This document shows, in pieces, positions 1 through 6,751 of a stretch of DNA of 13,029 nt. A program made the position numbers and the translations under genes. Each line of letters starts with the position of its first letter. The first letter of the stretch is position 1. This DNA comes from Ectocarpus siliculosus (Eukaryota; Sar; Phaeophyceae; Ectocarpales; Ectocarpaceae), in NCBI GenBank assembly GCA_000310025.1, contig FN648678.1, positions 30,227 to 43,255 of the forward strand, given 5' to 3'. Below the pieces are notes generated by a model. That model was not told the DNA's origin. It saw only the letters and a list, made by a program, of their open reading frames with translations, and searched no databases.

Positions 1-3
1 CAC

Positions 4-1751
4 ATGCAGCCTCATCAGCAGCGCCATCAGGTTACCCCTTCCGTCACGAGGGCCTCGGCGCGGCGCCTGGCTAAAGGTGGGCCTCTGCCGCGGTCCCCAG
101 GGGTGTTGGCGATGCTTGCAATGGCGGAAGACTTCGACGCGCGGATGGACGATGAGCGGTGCTTTGGGGGTCCGGAGCTGCCGGATGGGCCTGCAAGCGA
201 GCGCGTGACACCGACGACGTGGGCGGAGGCGCACTCAGGCGAAGACAGCGACATCTGGTACAGCGCTGAGGATGCGGAGTTCACCGGACTTCTCGAGGCG
301 GAGACTTTTTCGCCAGCGGCAGGCTCGTAGCAGCCAGGGACGAACATCATTTCTGCCAAATGGGTGTACCTTTGGAAGTCCAACGAGTTCGGTGATGTGA
401 CGCGTGCAAAGGCCAGGCTGGTAGCAAGAGGTTTTAGTCAGCGGGAAGGGGTTGATTATTTGAGACTTTTTCGCCGTGCCCGTCTGTTACTAGTATTCGC
501 GTTCTTGCCGCAATTGCTTGTCATCTTGGTTGGGATTTTGTGCACCTTGATGCTGAGCAGGCGTTCGTTCAATCCAAGCTGGACGAGGATGTGTACATTC
601 GTTTGCCGAAAGGTTGTGGCTCTCTCTCAGGGAAAGTTGTCAAGCTTGCCCGTAGCCTGTATGGTTTGAAACAAGCGTCCCGCATGTGGCATTACCATTT
701 GCTCCGAGCAATGAAGCGCCTTGGGTTTGAGCAGTGTGCTGCTGATGCTTGTGTCATGCGTCTGATCGAGAACGGTGTTGTGACAATCGTAGTTGTGGTG
801 CACGTCGACGACATTTTCTCGATCGGGAACAAGCGTAGGTGTCATCAGTTTGGCAGAGACTTGAACGCTTTCGACCCGATCAAGAACCTTGGAGAGCTGA
901 GTTTGTACGCGGGTATTCGGTTTTCTCGTGACCGCGCGGGTGGCACGATTACGTTGTCGCAGGAGACGTTTGCGAGGAACTTAGTTGAGAAGTTCGGTGT
1001 CACACGCAACAAGTAGACTCCCATGGTAGTAGGCTTGAAGCTTGAGGATTTTGACGATGCAGAGCCTGATGTTCTTGAGCCTTTTCGGTCTTTGGTAGGA
1101 CACTTGATGTGGCTGGCGAATCAGACTCGCCCGGACATCCTCAACGCAGTGCGAGCTGTGGCGAGGTATGCCCACGCCCCCAAGATGGTGCATTGGCGTG
1201 CAGCTTTGCATGTTCTCATGTATGTCAGGTTCACGGTCGGTCTTGGTATCACGTATCAGCGAGGGACGGAGGGCGGTGTCTCGTTGGAACTCTTCGTGGA
1301 CTCCGATTACGCGAGCAACGCGACGGACCGGCGGTCGGTTTCTGGTGCGGTTGTGATGTGTGCGGGTGCCTGTGTCTCGTTTTTGTCACGAACGCAGAAG
1401 AGTGTTACACTTTCTTCGACTGAAGCCGAGTATGTTGCGATGGGCGACGGTTTCAAGGAAGCGATTTTCTTGCGCTATCTCTGGACTTTTATCTTTCCAG
1501 ATGAGCGCATCGGGTGCACTAGAGTTCACGAGGATAACATGGGGGCCCTTCACTTGGCCAATAACCCGGTCACCACCCCCAACTCTAAGCACATAGACAT
1601 CCGTCACCATTTCATTCGGGAGCGTGTAGCACGCAAGCAGTTTAAGGTGGTTCACGTTGCGTCTGCTTTGCGGCACGCCGATTTTATGACCAAACCACTA
1701 CACAGGGCAGCATTCTGCTTTCACCGTGATTTTGTGATGAACATCAAGTAA
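4..1751 (+). pseudogene. Ty1/copia pol remnant, 3' part (linker, reverse transcriptase, RNase H), element 1
   Basis: The remnant codes for the C-terminal half of a copia-type polyprotein, which copies element RNA into DNA. In order it shows a low-complexity linker (4-330), the RT N-terminus with RAKARLVARGFSQREGVDY (about 403-459), the RT core with HLDAEQAF and LYGLKQASRMWH, the catalytic strand as VVVHVDDIFSIG (about 790-828; HVDD in place of the usual YVDD), then RNase H with LFVDSDYAS, LSSTEAEYVAM, VHEDNMGALHLA and SKHIDIRHHFIRE. The frame ends with TAA at 1749-1751. Three lesions break it: TAG at 328-330, a one-base loss near 460 shifting frame between the GVDY and ETFSP motifs, and TAG at 1014-1016 within an otherwise continuous frame. 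Gag, protease and integrase would lie left of the window. Family assignment rests on these motifs and is firm; the element is inactive as it stands. Confidence 0.93.
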
Positions 1752-1918
1752 CGTTCCTTTGTTAGTCGATAGCATTTCTTTTTTTTTTTCTGCGTTTGTC
1801 TCTTCTTGCTGTCTCTGCATCTGCAATCATGGGGGGGAATGTCATGTATGACTATGATTACAGAGTGCATGCACATCAATTGATATTTTTGTTGTTTCTC
1901 CTATCTATGTTTTTGGAC

Positions 1919-1999
1919 ATGTCTCAGCAGGGGGGCTGTTCACGTGGAGATAGAACGTTGGGAGGATAGTTTCTTGGGATGTCACAGCAGGGGGGCTGT
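1919..1999 (+). repeat. Two copies of a 21-bp G6-tract repeat, 60 bp apart
   Basis: ATGTCTCAGCAGGGGGGCTG(T) at 1919-1939 and ATGTCACAGCAGGGGGGCTG(T) at 1979-1999 match at 20 of 21 positions. The same AGGGGGGCTG core stands at 2507-2516 and, in element 2, exactly at the 3' LTR boundary (8446-8455). The core therefore looks like the polypurine tract used by this copia group, here present in extra copies. Confidence 0.75.
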
Positions 2000-2506
2000 A
2001 TGCATGCATGGATGGATGCTTTTTGCTTTGTTTTCTATCGTTTCTTGGACAACAACAGCGATGGCATCGATTTGCGGTTGCGCGCTGTTTAGGGATTGGT
2101 CCTTAGACATTATCTTGGAGGAGGGGTTTGACGTATTTTGACGATTAATGGTTGGGGCCAATGTGCTTTCCGAATTCTCGTTTTGATTGGTCAAGAAGTT
2201 GAGTTTTTGTTTTGTTTTAGGATTTGGTATTCAACGCTCTTCTTGAAGCTGTATTTCCAGAAAATGTTTGTTTCGTTCCAACGTTTTTTTCTGATGTAAC
2301 ACGAATAATTGTTGGGTGTTTTTTCCGAGGATGATTCTTTTGTGTCAATGGTTTGAGATTATTTCTAGGGACGAGTGCATTGGATTCGTGAATAAACTGA
2401 TGGAGACGCTTTGTGTTAAATGCGTGATCAGTTTTTGTAGAGGATGTTTCTCAAGTGGTTATTTGCGTTTTTTGTATTGGTTGGGAGATCGTACGGCATA
2501 TCAAGT

Positions 2507-2514
2507 AGGGGGGC
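2507..2514 (+). promoter_or_regulatory. Probable polypurine tract of element 1
   Basis: AGGGGGGC directly precedes TGTTTG. It is the same eight bases that directly precede the verified 3' LTR of element 2 at 8446-8453. By family knowledge this tract primes plus-strand DNA synthesis and sets the LTR's left end. The copies at 1929 and 1989 are alternatives. Confidence 0.5.
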
Positions 2515-2745
2515 TGTTTGTGGTGCTTTGGATGTGTGTCCGATCTACATGCATGCGTTGTATGCGCCTGATGGGGGGTACGTGAATGGGTATGAAGTGT
2601 ATTGGGGGTAGGAGAAGACCCCTGGTGCTGGAGAGAGAAAGAGCCCACGAGCTCACTTGCCTGGGGGCTTGCGTGACGAATATATACGATACAAGGTCCT
2701 TTTTTATCAGCTGTTCCTGGGATAACATAGTCCCCAGTCTCAACA
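2515..2745 (+). repeat. Probable 3' LTR of element 1 (about 231 bp)
   Basis: The stretch begins TGTTTG after a polypurine tract and ends CTCAACA, giving the usual TG...CA ends and a TGTT/AACA terminal inverted repeat. A TATA-like TATATAC lies at 2681-2687, consistent with a U3 promoter followed by a short R-U5. The partner 5' LTR lies outside the window, so the limits cannot be confirmed. Starts at 1937 or 1997, and a slightly different right end (for example 2750), remain possible. It runs in the same orientation as the pol remnant. Confidence 0.42.
2681..2687 (+). promoter_or_regulatory. TATA-like box in the probable LTR of element 1
   Basis: TATATAC follows GACGAA and lies about 60 bases before the proposed LTR right end, a plausible place for the element's Pol II promoter. 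It is supported only by position and sequence. Confidence 0.3.
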
Positions 2746-3151
2746 CCACAGACCGCTGAGGGCGGCAGTGCACTAACAAACTACTCAAAACGGTAAGAAA
2801 ACGGTGAGACCACTCCGTCCCGTGTGTCCGCACATACATACTCCGAAATGTGTCGGCACATACATATATATTCATACTCCGTACATATGCGTGCCACACT
2901 GAAAATACGTTTGAAAGCTGAGGGAGATTGCATGCCCTACGACTAACAGGGTGCCACACACAAAATGCCCGACTACCCAACAGTACCCAACACCTACCTT
3001 TCTTTCTGCTACAACACCTTCCCAACATAACATATATGAGACACACAAGACAGCTACCAAAAAACTGTTTTGTTGAGCCTGTTACCCGCAGAGGGGAGAT
3101 AAAATGTCCCTATATCCTGTCTGAGAAATCGTAGACTACAAGTAGCTTTTT

Positions 3152-3230
3152 CTGACGCTATGAATTCATTGCTAATCTGTCTCCGACTTTTTTCTATGAT
3201 AGAGTAGAGATGGATTCGTTGTGTCATACT
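3152..3230 (+). repeat. Dispersed repeat, copy A
   Basis: The copy starts CTGACGCTATGAATTCATTG and ends GTTGTGTCATACT. It aligns with 3718-3813 over both ends (CTGACG-TATGA-TTCATTGC-AAT ... TTTCTATG ... TAGAGATGGA ... CGTTGTGTC), with small insertions in the other copy. Its nature is unknown; it may be an old duplication or two relics of one transposon. Confidence 0.5.
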
Positions 3231-3717
3231 AAGAAAAAAAAAAAAGTGGACTGTCAACTTGCTTGCATGTTTCACACGCGGCATGCGGCAAATCCTTGGG
3301 CACTCGGTGCATGCGCGCCCAGTTTTCATGAGTCCGAAAACCAGGTAGAAAATGATTTTCTAATTCGTCGGCCGGCGTGTTGTCGGTATCGTACACCCCG
3401 GAACTCGTCTGTCTTCCAGTCAGTGAAGAAGAAGTTCATTTTTGGTGCCATGATGCTATGGGATTTCCTGGCTGTGTCGTCGACGTTTGGGGGATCGAGT
3501 GTTGAGTATCATTCAAATGGGTGCCGAAGTTGTTCGCTGGCGGGCATATAGCCGACCGTGCGTGTCAGGATGGGTAAAGTCTACTACTGTATATCCGACA
3601 CCAGGCATGTTGTGTGTATCGGTAGCCATACGTACGTTTAAAAACACCGACCGATGGCATCAGCCTGCCACAGCCAGGCAACGCCGCAACAAAAACAAAT
3701 AAGAAATACAGTTTCCG

Positions 3718-3813
3718 CTGACGTTATGACTTCATTGCCAATTTATGCTATTATTATCATCGTAGACTCGTTTCTATGGATGGATAGAGATGGAATCAAT
3801 CGTTGTGTCTTGC
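3718..3813 (+). repeat. Dispersed repeat, copy B
   Basis: This is the partner of 3152-3230 in the same orientation, about 566 bp downstream. It is longer because of an insertion in the middle (ATTATTATCAT) and an extra ATCAA near the right end. The divergence suggests an old duplication. Confidence 0.5.
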
Positions 3814-4161
3814 ATTCGAACGGTACATACTACTACGTACACAGCAGCAGCAGTAAAACAGAAGAAGTGCATATATCTACAAGCAGAATGAAGATTGCAG
3901 AGACAGAGGCGTTGAAATCTGAGTTTATGAGGAGCGGAAGATGAAATATCTGTTGGCCAATCAGAGAGCAGCAGCATTGAGTCAGCGTGAAAAAAGTGTC
4001 TGAAACCTGACTACTAGAAGGAAGGGTAGACTTGGGGGCACTTGTTGGTCTGCCCCAAGGAAGCACGAGGGAGGCTGCTGCAGCCAAGAGGTATTTCGGA
4101 GGAGATCTATTTCTTTCCCACCCACCCACCCTTTTTTTCGAAAGCAAGGAATAAACAGTAA

Positions 4162-4225
4162 ATGCCAGTCAAAGGCTATGACATATAAGAACATAGCCTT
4201 ATATGTCATAGCCTTTGATGCCAGT
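4162..4225. mobile_element. 48-bp palindromic MITE-like insertion with 8-bp target duplication (hAT-like)
   Basis: A 20-bp arm starting CAAAGGCTATGAC (4170-4189) is followed by an 8-base spacer (4190-4197) and its exact reverse complement (4198-4217). The unit is bounded by identical 8-bp direct repeats ATGCCAGT at 4162-4169 and 4218-4225. Eight-bp target duplications and termini of the form YARNG (here CAAAG) are known marks of the hAT transposon superfamily. The unit has no coding capacity and would be among the shortest of such elements. An alternative is a terminator-like or siRNA-producing hairpin with a chance flanking repeat. Confidence 0.55.
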
Positions 4226-4443
4226 TTGCCAGTTTCCCTCGCAGGGGGGCTCCGCGAACAGGTCGGCGAAACATGTCCTGGGTCCCCGAAAAATGTACAC
4301 GTCGGGGCCCCTGTATCGATTCCTGTAATTTAGGGAACCTTGCTCCACGTGGTACAGCGCACTGCGCAGCACAGAGCAGCTACGTGCATGCTCGAGGGTG
4401 CAGACCCTTGTGAAGTGTGTGACTGCTGGCTTGGAGGTACAGC

Positions 4444-4659
4444 ATGCGGTGCTCCAACTGTCGAATCCTGCTGGCGCTAGTCGTCGTTGACCTCGGCTCA
4501 AGTTCATCCGGTGCGGAGAGGCGTCCCAATCCTGGAGCAGGGCTTGGATTGGGGCACTTGCCCGTCGACGCCTTGTTCCAAGCAGCCATGACGGTACAAG
4601 ACGTGAGCGAATCAGTGGGACAGCACATTCAGCAGCTGCTGGAGCCGTTGGAGCGGTGA
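4444..4659 (+). CDS. Unassigned small ORF (71 aa), doubtful
   Basis: The ORF begins MRCSNCRILLALVVVDLG, so it has a CxxC and a hydrophobic N-terminal segment that could be a signal peptide. It continues with Pro/Gly-rich sequence and an amphipathic end (about residues 44-71: VDALFQAAMTVQDVSESVG and so on). The last codon overlaps a donor-like GGTGAGC at 4655-4661, so the stretch could be an exon rather than a full gene. It overlaps minus-strand open frames, one of which (4612-4860) looks equally protein-like. I do not recognise a family. Confidence 0.2.
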   Translation: MRCSNCRILLALVVVDLGSSSSGAERRPNPGAGLGLGHLPVDALFQAAMTVQDVSESVGQHIQQLLEPLER

Positions 4660-4862
4660 GCATTGTAGCGTGTGACCATTCTCACGTTGTACAGGCACGC
4701 TTTCAAAGTGTCGAATCCCCCCATGATCTCGATTACAGTTATGACATGTACTACTTGTTTTCAAATTTTCAACTTCAACGACGTATCCCTTTGGCGTGAG
4801 CTGCACTGCTGCTTCGGTGGTGTAGACCAGCAGTTCGGGGGGTGGGGTCTGTGCTAGCGCGT
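4612..4862 (-). CDS. Unassigned minus-strand open frame cut at its 5' side by the LTR insertion
   Basis: Reading leftward from the element 2 boundary, the frame stays open from 4860 to a TGA at 4612-4614, about 82 codons. It includes PPPELLVYTTEAAVQL, KGYVVEVENLKTSSTCHNC and GGIRHFESVPVQREN, with a C-x2-C-x3-H cluster (CHNCNRDH) of zinc-binding appearance. On the far side of the element (8790 onward) the same strand reads TTTTGCAG just before the junction, a good 3' splice-site sequence, so this may have been a terminal exon whose start the element now separates by 3.9 kb. No family is recognised. The plus-strand ORF at 4444-4659 competes for part of this stretch. Confidence 0.3.
4858..4862 (+). 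repeat. Left target-site duplication of element 2 (CGCGT)
   Basis: CGCGT directly precedes the 5' LTR and is repeated directly after the 3' LTR at 8785-8789. Five-bp duplications are normal for copia integrase. Confidence 0.88.
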
Positions 4863-5193
4863 TGATAGATATACTTGTAGCAATGCCAAGTGGTTGTAGG
4901 ATTGTGTGGTACGTGGAATGTATTTCCAGGGTGTGCAAGGTACCCCTGTTGTATACTGCGTCGCCCCCTCATGGTGGTGCGTGCACGCGTGCGTGCAGTC
5001 CATGTCTGTCCATGTGTCCATGTGTCCATGTTCGTTCATGTGTTCATGTGAGTCCATGTTTTTCATGTGAAGAAGAAGTCTATACAACAAGCCCAGCACA
5101 TCTTTCCTCCTTGGCGCGAGTTCGCCGAGTTGCCGACACCCTATTCAACACACGTCTTGCGACAAGCTACCCCCAGTTCGGATCATCCTAACA
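4863..5193 (+). repeat. 5' LTR of element 2
   Basis: It runs from TGATAGATATAC to ATCCTAACA and matches 8454-8784 throughout. It contains a palindrome GCGTGCACGC (4979-4988), then a run of CCATGT/TCATGT octamer-like repeats (4998-5070), and a TATA-like GTATAC near 4951. U3, R and U5 limits cannot be set from sequence alone. Confidence 0.92.
4998..5070 (+). repeat. GTCCATGT-type short tandem repeats inside the LTR
   Basis: CCATGT or TCATGT occurs about eight times in 73 bases, partly with 8-bp spacing (GTCCATGT). The same array lies in the 3' LTR at 8589-8661. Repeated short motifs in U3 often serve as enhancer elements; that role here is inference. Confidence 0.7.
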
Positions 5194-5223
5194 CGCTAGC
5201 GTGTGATATCACACGGGATCCCG
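5191..5223 (+). promoter_or_regulatory. Primer-binding-site region: three chained perfect palindromes
   Basis: ACACGCTAGCGTGT (5191-5204), GTGTGATATCACAC (5201-5214) and CGGGATCCCG (5214-5223) are each exact palindromes and overlap end to end, starting with the last three LTR bases. A tRNA primer-binding site should lie here. The nearest resemblance I see to the common initiator-Met site TGGTATCA is TGATATCA at 5204-5211, ten bases past the LTR and with one mismatch in the essential TGG, so the primer is unresolved. Confidence 0.6.
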
Positions 5224-5236
5224 AGGTGAGGTTAGC

Positions 5237-5244
5237 TATAAAAG
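5237..5244 (+). promoter_or_regulatory. TATA box-like sequence in the leader of element 2
   Basis: TATAAAAG lies 44 bases past the 5' LTR and 30 bases before the first gag-like ATG (5267). It is a better TATA match than anything in the LTR. If used, transcription would start inside the leader, producing an mRNA without R sequence. It could also be chance. Confidence 0.3.
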
Positions 5245-5266
5245 GGTTCGGCTAGAGAAGTAGATC

Positions 5267-5641
5267 ATGGAAGCCCTCGACCTCAGCAGCTTAACTGAAG
5301 AGGACCGCCAAGCATTATCGGCGCACATCAAAGAGGAAGTGGAGAGAGGAGTACAAGAAAAAATCAAGTTTACCGAAGAGAAGCGTCCCGCATCAGAGAG
5401 CGTGGACAAGCCCCCCGATGGAGGCGATCCCCGGCATGCTCGGCCGGCTGGAACAGCGTTAGACCCGCAACCTGAAGACCAGCCACGATCGTTGGAGGAC
5501 CGTCTCGTTGAGTCCTTCGCGCGGGCAATGCGGAGGACCAACACCCCGGGGGAAGAAACCAGGGAAGTCTTACCCCCTAAGGACACCATCCGTGTCAGTC
5601 CTGTATGTAATACATGTAGCCCCATTTACGGGTGTGTTTGA
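5267..5641 (+). CDS. Gag-like 5' ORF of element 2, truncated (124 aa)
   Basis: This is the first ATG after the 5' LTR, 73 bases downstream, in context ATCATGG. The start MEALDLSSLTEEDRQALSAH is acidic and predicted helical to about residue 45. A Pro/Asp-rich, charged stretch follows, then a second helical patch (SLEDRLVESFARAMRR, about residues 75-90). Its position fits gag, the RNA-packaging structural protein, but at 124 residues it is well short of usual copia gag and lacks a CCHC zinc knuckle. From about residue 102 (PPKDTIRVSPVC onward) the sequence probably belongs to the foreign insert, so the reading frame ends by chance. No enzyme is encoded. Confidence 0.45.
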   Translation: MEALDLSSLTEEDRQALSAHIKEEVERGVQEKIKFTEEKRPASESVDKPPDGGDPRHARPAGTALDPQPEDQPRSLEDRLVESFARAMRRTNTPGEETREVLPPKDTIRVSPVCNTCSPIYGCV

Positions 5642-5710
5642 TTCTATTATTGGCGATGTCCAGGTTGGAGTACAGGTTTTTGAGAGCCAATTTCGAATGT
5701 TGTTGTAACA
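5570..5710 (-). pseudogene. Antisense open frame b inside element 2 (possible last exon of a captured gene)
   Basis: On the minus strand a frame of 46 codons runs from 5710 to TAA at 5572-5570, beginning CYNNIRNWLSKTC and continuing with Thr/Pro/Asn-rich sequence (TPTWTSPIIESNTPVNG). It directly follows CATCTCCAG (5719-5711), a fair 3' splice-site sequence. Its phase matches the preceding candidate exon at 5930-5792, which ends in phase 0. Its end overlaps the gag-like ORF on the other strand, so the true end may have been lost at the capture junction. No family is recognised. Confidence 0.3.
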
Positions 5711-5791
5711 CTGGAGATGCCGAGCAGCAACACCATCAGCATGCGCCTACTAAGGTCGTAGATCCGCTCAGGCACGTGATGATCTGCTCAC

Positions 5792-5930
5792 CGTTTTACG
5801 TCTGAAGTGGTTTTGGTATATGCTTGCATGCTTGTCTTCGTCGATTTCGTTTGGGTGTGCTCCGATAAACCTACAGCACACCTTGTTGAGTTCTGCATAC
5901 ATACGCGTCATCATCATGCACATGTTTTTC
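5792..5930 (-). pseudogene. Antisense open frame a inside element 2 (possible exon)
   Basis: This minus-strand block lies between CTTTCAG (5937-5931, acceptor-like) and GTGAGC (5791-5786, donor-like). It reads KNMCMMMTRMYAELNKVCC, then FIGAHPNEIDEDKHASIYQN and HFRRKT, a mixed composition typical of a globular protein. The open frame itself extends beyond these limits (5768-6052), but upstream it runs into the 55-bp minisatellite, which would then be intronic. I do not recognise the protein. Confidence 0.33.
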
Positions 5931-5980
5931 CTGAAAGGTACAGCAGTAGACCCCATCAAAGGGCGTTCTATTCTTGATAA

Positions 5981-6220
5981 GGTTGCCAGTGATCCACACA
6001 AAACTGCGAGGTTAAATGGATATTGAGTCACGTAACGTTGCCAGTCACCCACACAAAACTGCGAGGTTAAATTGATATTGCGTCACGCAAGGTTGCCAGT
6101 CACCCACACAAAACTGCGAGGTTAAATGGATATTGCGTCACGTAAGGTTGCCAGTCACCCACAAAACTGCGAGGTTGTATGGCTACTACGCCACGTAAGG
6201 TTGCCAGTCACCCACAGAAA
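5981..6220 (+). repeat. 55-bp minisatellite, about 4.4 copies, inside element 2
   Basis: Units begin GGTTGCCAGTCACCCACACA and end CACGTAA. They start at 5981, 6036, 6091, 6146 (period 55) and 6199 (period 53, two bases lost), and the last is cut off after about 22 bases. Units differ by a few substitutions, the fourth most. The array lies between minus-strand open frames, consistent with an intron of a captured gene or with an element-specific array. Confidence 0.9.
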
Positions 6221-6388
6221 CGGAAAGAATAGATGAGAGTGTCAGCGAATCCTAACCAAGCTGCTGCATATACCTTCTTGAGTGCTTTGAAGTTGATGGG
6301 AATATTTTGCCCCTCTTGTGTTAAAATATAGAGATTGATCTCCGACTCATTATTTTTGCGTTCACGTCGATAACGGGATATGCGAAGG
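6221..6388 (-). pseudogene. Antisense open frame c inside element 2
   Basis: From about 6388 to a TGA just below 6221, the minus strand reads an open frame containing NNESEINLYILTQEGQNIP, INFKALKKVYAAAWLGFAD and TLIYSF. A second frame over 6415-6325 reads EGAKIHDAFAYPVIDVNAK, so the protein may switch frame here (an old indel) or an intron may intervene. It continues in register order from the open frame at 6744-6394. A donor-like AAG/GTATAT inside it could start an intron holding the minisatellite. No function is assigned. Confidence 0.3.
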
Positions 6389-6390
6389 CG

Positions 6391-6744
6391 TCATGAATCT
6401 TTGCACCCTCTACCGACAATGAGTTGCGTGTTATGAACAGGAGTCTGTTGCATGTCCAGCGGTAGGAGTTGTAGGGGGATACACTTGGAAATTTGGTCAG
6501 GGGTCTGTGTAACCGACAGGACTACATGGAAATGATCTCCATTTCGTACCAGAACACTGTATGCACGAAAGCAGCGCAGTGGTTGCACACCAGTAAGAAG
6601 AAGATGTGTTGGGTTGTTGATCAGAAACACAGCTGTGTAAGCTCTAACATGGATCCAACATTGTTGTTTGCGTGACCGAGGAATAATTAACCTTGTCAGA
6701 CAAATCGCAAGAATCGTTGTGTCACTTTTACGAAAGAGGAGTAA
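6391..6744 (-). pseudogene. Antisense open frame d inside element 2 (117 codons)
   Basis: This is the longest antisense frame in the foreign middle. It is open from 6744 to TGA at 6393-6391 and includes CWIHVRAYTAVFLINNPTHL, LRCFRAYSVLVRNGDHFHVV, LSVTQTPDQISKCIPLQLL and PLDMQQTPVHNTQLIV. The composition (hydrophobic strands alternating with polar turns) looks like a folded protein rather than chance. The first ATG is at 6628-6630, but homologous sequence could begin earlier. I do not recognise a family. The plus strand here has only a 60-aa ORF of poor composition. Confidence 0.38.
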
Positions 6745-6751
6745 TTAACCT
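6678..6751 (+). repeat. Duplicated 16-bp motif GAGGARTAATTAACCT
   Basis: GAGGAATAATTAACCT at 6678-6693 and GAGGAGTAATTAACCT at 6736-6751 match at 15 of 16 positions, 58 bp apart. The pair sits exactly where one antisense open frame stops (6698) and the next begins (6744). Confidence 0.6.

Larger units (their letters stand above)
1752..2514 (+). other. 3' untranslated tail of element 1
   Basis: This stretch between the pol stop and the probable 3' LTR has no convincing ORF. It is T/G-rich with homopolymer T runs. It holds three G-rich tracts that resemble polypurine tracts: GGGGGGG at 1831-1837, and AGGGGGGC at 1929-1936 and 1989-1996, the last two lying in a direct repeat with exactly 60-bp spacing. 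The fourth tract, at 2507-2514, is the one placed directly before the proposed LTR. Element 2 has only about 280 bases between its pol stop and its LTR, so this tail is unusually long unless the LTR actually starts at 1937 or 1997. Confidence 0.5.
2746..4161. other. Non-coding stretch between the two LTR elements
   Basis: No ORF here looks like a real protein. The stretch contains short CACATACATA-type low-complexity sequence (about 2828-2880), an A12 run at 3234-3245, a CAG x4 microsatellite at 3842-3853, a CCCACCCACCCACCC tract at about 4119-4132, and the diverged repeat pair annotated separately. I see no promoter or RNA gene. Confidence 0.5.

Noticed and set aside
2501-3046. 181-aa minus-strand ORF
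   Set aside because: Low-complexity composition, crosses the probable LTR boundary, and shows no domain.
3210-3944. ORFs of 113 and 96 aa in the inter-element region
   Set aside because: Start next to the A12 run or in repeat B, odd composition, no splice or promoter context.
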